DNA of 45,787 nucleotides from SIG350 sp964520895. Its GTDB lineage: Bacteria; Bacillota; Clostridia; TANB77; SIG350. A model generated the notes under the pieces. The model saw only the letters and a list, made by a program, of their open reading frames with translations. It made no database searches and was not told where the DNA came from. Shown in pieces: positions 41,272-45,787 of the stretch. Location: positions 1 to 45,787 of the forward strand of contig CAZFOR010000006.1 in NCBI GenBank assembly GCA_964520895.1, in the 5' to 3' direction. Each line of letters begins with the position of its first letter. Positions within the stretch are counted from its first letter, which is position 1. The position numbers and the translations under genes were made by a program.

Positions 41272-42477
41272 TTACTTAAAAAATTTATCATGTATAGCTC
41301 TTACAGCAAGATCTGCATCTTCAAAATTTACTAGTACTGATATTTTTATATCAGATGTACTAATCATGTGCATATTAATGTTATTTTCATATAATGCTTC
41401 AAACATTTTTGATGCAACACCTGGGTTATTTATCATTCCCACACCTACAACTGATATCTTACATAAATCTTCTCTATGCCTTATATCTCTTGCACCTATT
41501 TCCTCCATATTACTTTTTAATATATTTAATACATTTTTAACATTGTTTTTAGATGTAGTAAAATATACATCTTTTTCAAAATGCTCTCCTCCTGATTGAA
41601 CTATTATATCTACACTAACACCTTGTTTTGCAAGTAAATCAAATATTTTATATGTTTTACCAATTTTATTTTCAACACCCACAACTGCTATTCGTGCAAC
41701 ATTATCATCTTTTGCAATTCCTCTTATATATGTTTTTTCTAAATCGTCATTTTCTTTTACAACAGTTCCTTTACCTTCTTCTAAACTAGATTTAACATAA
41801 ATAGGTATGTTATAGTTTTTACCAATTTCAACACATCTGTTATGCAATACCTTTGCACCAGAACTTGCAAGTTCTAACATTTCATCATAAGATATTTCAT
41901 TTATTTTGTTTGTATCTTTAACTATTCTAGGATCTGTTACAAAAACCCCATCAACATCTGTATATATTTCACATTTATCTGCTTTTAATGATGCTGCTAT
42001 GGCAACTGCTGTTGTATCAGAACCACCACGGCCAAATGTAGTTATTTCACCATTTTCATTTATTCCTTGAAAACCTGCTATAACCACAATATATCCTTGT
42101 TCTATTTTTTCTAATATCTTATCATTATTTATATATTTAATCTTTGAATTTGTATGATTATTATCTGTAACAATTGGTATTTGCCAACCAGTAAATGAAA
42201 CAGCTTTTTTACCCATACTTTCTAAAACCATACAAAGTAATGATATTGTAATTTGCTCACCTGTAGAAAGTAATACATCCATTTCTCTTTTATTAGAATT
42301 ATTCTCTATCTCATTTGCTTTTTGAACTAATCCATCAGTTGTTTTTCCCTGTGCAGAAACTACAACTACAACACTATTTCCCTCATCATATGTTTTTGAT
42401 ATAATATTTGCTACATTTTCTAATTTATCTTTATCAGCAACTGAACTGCCACCGAATTTTTGTACTACTATACTCAT
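41272..42477 (-). CDS. lysC: Aspartate kinase
   Basis: 401 aa. VVQKFGGSSVADKDKLENVA (4-23) is the kinase N-terminus, TTFGRGGSDTTAVAIAASL the ATP/aspartate site, and LLSTGEQITISLL the catalytic Lys/Glu region. Two ACT domains form the C-terminus (IAVVGVENKIGKTYKIFDLLAK and ISVVGVGMINNPGVASKMF), so it is allosterically controlled, probably by lysine and/or threonine. First step of lysine, threonine and methionine synthesis, and of diaminopimelate. GGAGG before the ATG. No lysine riboswitch can fit in the short leader. Confidence 0.97.
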   Translation of the reverse strand: MSIVVQKFGGSSVADKDKLENVANIISKTYDEGNSVVVVVSAQGKTTDGLVQKANEIENNSNKREMDVLLSTGEQITISLLCMVLESMGKKAVSFTGWQIPIVTDNNHTNSKIKYINNDKILEKIEQGYIVVIAGFQGINENGEITTFGRGGSDTTAVAIAASLKADKCEIYTDVDGVFVTDPRIVKDTNKINEISYDEMLELASSGAKVLHNRCVEIGKNYNIPIYVKSSLEEGKGTVVKENDDLEKTYIRGIAKDDNVARIAVVGVENKIGKTYKIFDLLAKQGVSVDIIVQSGGEHFEKDVYFTTSKNNVKNVLNILKSNMEEIGARDIRHREDLCKISVVGVGMINNPGVASKMFEALYENNINMHMISTSDIKISVLVNFEDADLAVRAIHDKFFK

Positions 42478-42575
42478 ATTATTGCACCTCCATTAACAAA
42501 ATTAAGTATATTTGTTATTACATATTAATTATATGTGTTCTTATCCTAAATGTTTCTTTTATCTGTAGTAGTTTA

Positions 42576-43496
42576 TTAGTTATCGAAATTAATAAGGTCA
42601 TTTACTATATATAATGGTCTACCCTTTACTTCATTATATATTCTACCTATATACTCTCCTAAAATTCCTAAGCAAACCAAATTAATACTACCCATTATTA
42701 ATATAGCTAATAATATTGCAATATTAGGTATATTACATAGTTTAAATATTATACTTAATATTAATATAGCAACACTAAGTATTCCCATTATAACTCCTAT
42801 ATTTGATGAAAGATTTAATGGTTTTGTTGAAAATGATAATATTCCATCTAAAGATAATTTAATCATTTTTTTAAGTGTATATTTTGTTTCACCTGCAAAT
42901 CTTTCTTGTCTTTCAAATTCTATTGCCATTTGTTTAAATCCAGACCATGAAACAAGGCCTCTTACAAATCTATCCTTTTCAGTTAAACTACGAAGTACAT
43001 CTCCTACTTTTTTATCTATTACTCTAAAATCTCCTGTGTCTACTGGAATTTCTATATCAGAAAAACCTTTTAACACTCTATAATATATTTTAGCTGTGAG
43101 TTTTTTGAATATTGTTTCACCTTTTCTTTTACTTCTTGTACCATACACAACATTGCAACTTTCTTTTTTCATTAATTGTATCATTTGAGGTATTAATTCC
43201 GGTGGATCTTGCAAATCTGCATCTATAAAAGAAATGTAATTACCTGTTGCAAAATCCAGACCTGCACTTATTGCTATTTGGTGTCCAAAATTTCTTGCAA
43301 AATTCACTATCTTAACATTGTTATTACCACCTGCGATTTCTTTTAAAATACCTAGTGTATTATCCTTACTACCATCATTAACAAATATAAGTTCATATGA
43401 TTCAAATTTATTTGCTATTTCATTTAGTCTATTATATGTTTCTAGTATTACTTCTTGTTCATTATAACATGGGACAACTATTGATACTTTTTCCAT
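42576..43496 (-). CDS. GT2 glycosyltransferase, DPM1/GtrB-like
   Basis: 306 aa from the ATG at 43496 (AAGGA, 9-base spacer; an in-frame ATG at 43505 touches the ribosome site). GT2 domain: VSIVVPCYNEQEVI, ELIFVNDGSKDNT, IVNFARNFGHQIAISAGLDFA, SFIDADLQDPPELI (DxD-type motif) and VDTGDFRVIDKKV. Two C-terminal membrane helices (~235-258, 268-290). Such proteins transfer a sugar to undecaprenyl phosphate. It ends before lysC; substrate sugar unknown. Confidence 0.92.
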   Translation of the reverse strand: MEKVSIVVPCYNEQEVILETYNRLNEIANKFESYELIFVNDGSKDNTLGILKEIAGGNNNVKIVNFARNFGHQIAISAGLDFATGNYISFIDADLQDPPELIPQMIQLMKKESCNVVYGTRSKRKGETIFKKLTAKIYYRVLKGFSDIEIPVDTGDFRVIDKKVGDVLRSLTEKDRFVRGLVSWSGFKQMAIEFERQERFAGETKYTLKKMIKLSLDGILSFSTKPLNLSSNIGVIMGILSVAILILSIIFKLCNIPNIAILLAILIMGSINLVCLGILGEYIGRIYNEVKGRPLYIVNDLINFDN

Positions 43497-43497
43497 A

Positions 43498-44614
43498 TTA
43501 ATCATTCCTTTCCTTGTTTAATTGTTTCAAATAACAGTCAATAAATTCATCTATTTCCCCATCCATTACTGCATTTATATTTCCTTGTTCAAAATTAGTT
43601 CTATGGTCTTTTACCATATTATATGGATGAAAAACGTATGTTCTGATTTGACTTCCCCATGCAATATCCATATAATTTCCCTTTATATCATTTATATTAT
43701 CTTTTTGCTCTCTTTCTTTTATTTCATATAATTTTGATTTAAGCATTTTCATTGCACTTTCTTTATTTTGCATCTGTGATCTTTGTGTTTGACAAGATAC
43801 TACAACGCCTGTTGGTATATGTGTTATTCTAACTGCAGAATCTGTTTTATTGATATGCTGTCCACCCGCGCCTGAAGCTCTATATGTATCAATTCTTAAA
43901 TCTTCGGATTTTATATCTATTTGTATATCATCATCTATTTCAGGTATTACATCTAATGAAGCAAATGATGTATGTCTTCTTCCTGATGAATCAAATGGTG
44001 ATATTCTAATTAACCTATGTACACCTTTTTCACATTTTAAATATCCATAAGCATTTATTCCTGAAACTATTGCTGTAATACTTTTTATTCCAGCTTCATC
44101 ACCTTGTTGATAATCTAATTCATTAAATTCAAACCCATTTTTAGTAGCCCATCTGTTATACATTCTATATAGCATTTCAGCCCAATCTTGTGACTCTGTT
44201 CCACCTGCACCTGGATGAAGTGAAATAATTGCATTATTTTTATCATATTTACCATTTAACAATGTTTCCATTTCTGTTTTTTCTACTAATTTTTCTATTT
44301 GTTTAAACATTTGTCTAACATCAAATATTACACTTTCATCTTTTTCTTCTATTCCAATTAATATTAATGTTTCTATATCATCATAAATTTTATTTAATTC
44401 ATCTATTTTACTAACTTTGTCTTTTAATATTTTTATTTCTTGTAACACTTTTTTTGAATTTTCACTATCATTCCAAAAGTTATCACCTGTTGTTTCTTTC
44501 TCTAATTTTTCAATTTCATTTCTTATACTAGATAAGTCAAAGAGACCCCTCTAAACTTTCTATTCTTTTTTTTATTTCAATTAAACTTATTTTAATTTCT
44601 TCTAATTCAATCAT
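43498..44614 (-). CDS. prfB: Peptide chain release factor 2, with programmed +1 frameshift
   Basis: The coding sequence starts at the ATG at 44614 (AAAGGA, 8-base spacer). The first frame reads 25 codons, MIELEEIKISLIEIKK..., and stops at TGA (44539-44537) in the sequence GAGGGG TCT CTT TGA C. Skipping one base continues in the frame of LSSIRNEIEKLEKETTGDNFW and the rest, 371 aa in all. Stop-recognition SPF (RISPFDSSGRRHTSF) and the GGQ motif RASGAGGQHINKTDSAVR are intact. RF2 frees peptides at UGA/UAA and tunes its own synthesis through this frameshift. Confidence 0.97.
44537..44551 (-). promoter_or_regulatory. RF2 recoding site
   Basis: Shine-Dalgarno-like GAGGGG (44551-44546), a 3-base spacer TCT, then CTT TGA C. 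This matches the known prfB site AGGGGGTATCTTTGAC in spacing and slippery codon. Confidence 0.95.
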
Positions 44615-44664
44615 ACATATTTTCCTTTCAAATAATTTTACATAATATTTATATTACATATCTC

Positions 44665-44703
44665 AAAAAAAAACAATAGAATTTTTAATTTTCTATTGTT
44701 TTT
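44665..44703 (-). terminator. Terminator of secA
   Basis: AAAAACAATAGAA (44669-44681) and TTCTATTGTTTTT (44691-44703) pair around a 9-base loop; on the minus strand the stem runs into T9. Confidence 0.9.
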
Positions 44704-44866
44704 CATGTAAATTAATATTTGAGATAATTATTTTGATTTTTTAAATATTAATTTGATTATAATAATTTAATTAATCCACTAATAACTTCATCATGCACTA
44801 TACCATTACTTACTACTGCATTATTTATATCGTGGTCATATCTTTGTTCTTTTCAACACTATATAT

Positions 44867-45787
44867 TTACTCGTCTTTTCCACAACATTTTTTATACTTT
44901 TTTCCGCTACCACAAGGACACAAATCATTTCTACCTACTTCTTCTTTTTTCTTAATAGGTTGTTTGGCAACTGTACCATCATCTGCACTAGTACCAGTAA
45001 TTACAACATTTTGTTTCATTTGTATATTATCTGCTATTTTTATTCTATGTATTAATGAAACAACATCTTCTTTAATAGATGCATTCATTTGTTCAAACAT
45101 TTCAAATCCTTCATTTGTATATTCAATAATTGGATCTCTTTGACCATAACCACGTAAGAATATACCATTTTTAAGTTGTTCCATATCATCAATATGAGCC
45201 ATCCATTTATCATCAACAACTTGTAAAAGTACCATTCTTTCTACATTTCTCATCTTGTCTTCTCCAACTTGTTCTTCTTTTTCTAAATATTTTTCATTAG
45301 ATAATTCAATTATCTTTTCATATAATTCTTCTTTATTATTTATTTGTAATTGTAATTGTGAAAAGTCAATATTTAGTAAATATATTAATCTTGTATAAAG
45401 TAATTTTAAATCCCAATCTTCTTTTTTACCTTCACAATACATATCAACAGTTTCTCTAATTACTTGATCTCTCATTTTAATAATTAAATCTTTTACATTT
45501 TCTCCATCTAAAACTTTTCTTCTTTGTTCATACATAATATTTCTTTGTTGGCTCATTACATTATCAAATCTAAGTACATTCTTTCTTTGTGAAAAATGTA
45601 TACCTTCAATAGTCTTTTGAGCTTGTTCAATAGTTGAAGATAAGAATTTATGAGTAATCGGCATATCTTCTGGTATTTGTAACGTATTAAAAACTGAAAG
45701 CATTGATTTAGATCCAAATAGTTTCATTACATCATCTTCAAGTGAAATATAGAACTGAGATGCACCTGGATCACCTTGTCTTCCTGA
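44867..45787 (-). CDS. secA: Preprotein translocase SecA, C-terminal part
   Basis: The last 306 codons; the 5' part is beyond the window edge. It begins SGRQGDPGASQFYISLEDD, followed by helical scaffold and wing residues (FDNVMSQQRNIMYEQRRKVL, WMAHIDDMEQLKNGIFLRGYGQRDP) and ends with the zinc-binding SEC-C motif NDLCPCGSGKKYKKCCGKDE. SecA is the ATPase that drives Sec-dependent export. No defect seen in the visible part. Terminator 160 bp after the stop. Confidence 0.98.
   Translation of the reverse strand, partial: SGRQGDPGASQFYISLEDDVMKLFGSKSMLSVFNTLQIPEDMPITHKFLSSTIEQAQKTIEGIHFSQRKNVLRFDNVMSQQRNIMYEQRRKVLDGENVKDLIIKMRDQVIRETVDMYCEGKKEDWDLKLLYTRLIYLLNIDFSQLQLQINNKEELYEKIIELSNEKYLEKEEQVGEDKMRNVERMVLLQVVDDKWMAHIDDMEQLKNGIFLRGYGQRDPIIEYTNEGFEMFEQMNASIKEDVVSLIHRIKIADNIQMKQNVVITGTSADDGTVAKQPIKKKEEVGRNDLCPCGSGKKYKKCCGKDE

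Noticed and set aside
42478..42575. Lysine riboswitch or T-box in front of lysC
   Set aside because: Only about 98 bases of AT-rich DNA separate lysC from the gene upstream, too short for a lysine riboswitch, and no T-box motif is seen.
44757..44852. A 31-codon open stretch (KEQRYDHDINNAVVSNGIVH...) after secA on the minus strand
   Set aside because: It looks protein-like but has no start codon or ribosome site and is bounded by stops; possibly a gene remnant, but I cannot assign a family.
1..45787. tRNA, rRNA, CRISPR arrays, intact transposase genes
   Set aside because: None was recognised on either strand by eye; a covariance-model or repeat search was not possible here.

Overview
The window looks like a draft contig or scaffold from a very AT-rich, spore-forming member of the Clostridia (Firmicutes). 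It carries the whole spoIIIA operon (AA to AH), spoIVA, a 22-codon spoVM-like gene and the yabP-yabQ-divIC-S1 cluster, together with Gram-positive housekeeping genes (Asp23/AmaP operon, TypA, an S1 protein downstream of cmk-plsC, XseA/XseB). No rRNA, tRNA or CRISPR array was recognised. A run of exactly 100 N (7174-7273) marks a scaffold join of unknown true size.

Layout. 1-7371 is almost entirely minus strand: comEC (running off the edge), an SH3/NlpC-P60 hydrolase, a DUF212 protein, xseB-xseA-nusB, DUF2273-amaP-asp23, a decayed RhuM-like fragment, and an unnamed gene split by the gap. 7446-8855 holds nth and, on the plus strand, three very small genes (a 47-aa membrane protein, SpoVM-like, a 54-aa Cys-rich protein). 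8868-20678 holds ligA and pgsA, then, divergently, a SleB-type hydrolase, then spoIVA, a diaminopimelate-dehydrogenase-like gene, a GT4 glycosyltransferase, an S66 LD-carboxypeptidase, an HD hydrolase and an ABC-2 exporter pair. 20808-22870 holds a DUF1540 gene, a membrane GGDEF protein and a CaCA exchanger, closed by a perfect 62-bp palindrome. 22875-29104 holds an AI-2E/YtvI-type permease, an O-methyltransferase, typA, and cmk-plsC-S1. 29321-36844 holds a small unknown gene, the spoIIIA operon and, upstream of it, a HipA-like kinase plus a PHP phosphoesterase. 37013-45787 holds a patatin, a plus-strand 53-aa membrane protein, rho, the S1-divIC-yabQ-yabP cluster, lysC, a GT2 glycosyltransferase, prfB with its programmed frameshift, and the 3' part of secA.

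How the genes fit together. Three blocks serve sporulation: SpoIVA with its membrane anchor SpoVM (spore coat base), the SpoIIIA channel (mother cell to forespore), and YabP/YabQ (cortex). A SleB-type lysin, the YtvI-type permease and wall hydrolases fit the same theme. The other blocks are DNA repair and replication (nth, ligA, xseAB), translation and RNA control (nusB, typA, S1, rho, prfB) and envelope metabolism (pgsA, plsC, lysC, glycosyltransferases).

Most unusual points: spoIIIAE is broken by one base in a T7 run; two homologous GGGACGGAGGC palindromes lie in the window, one of them inside the spoIIIA operon; two genes (spoIIIAA and the ddh-like gene) have their Shine-Dalgarno sequence inside the 3' arm of a terminator-like hairpin; a PHP/HipA-like kinase pair sits directly upstream of spoIIIA; and several very small genes are easy to miss. 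I found no clear-cut new defence or mobile system.
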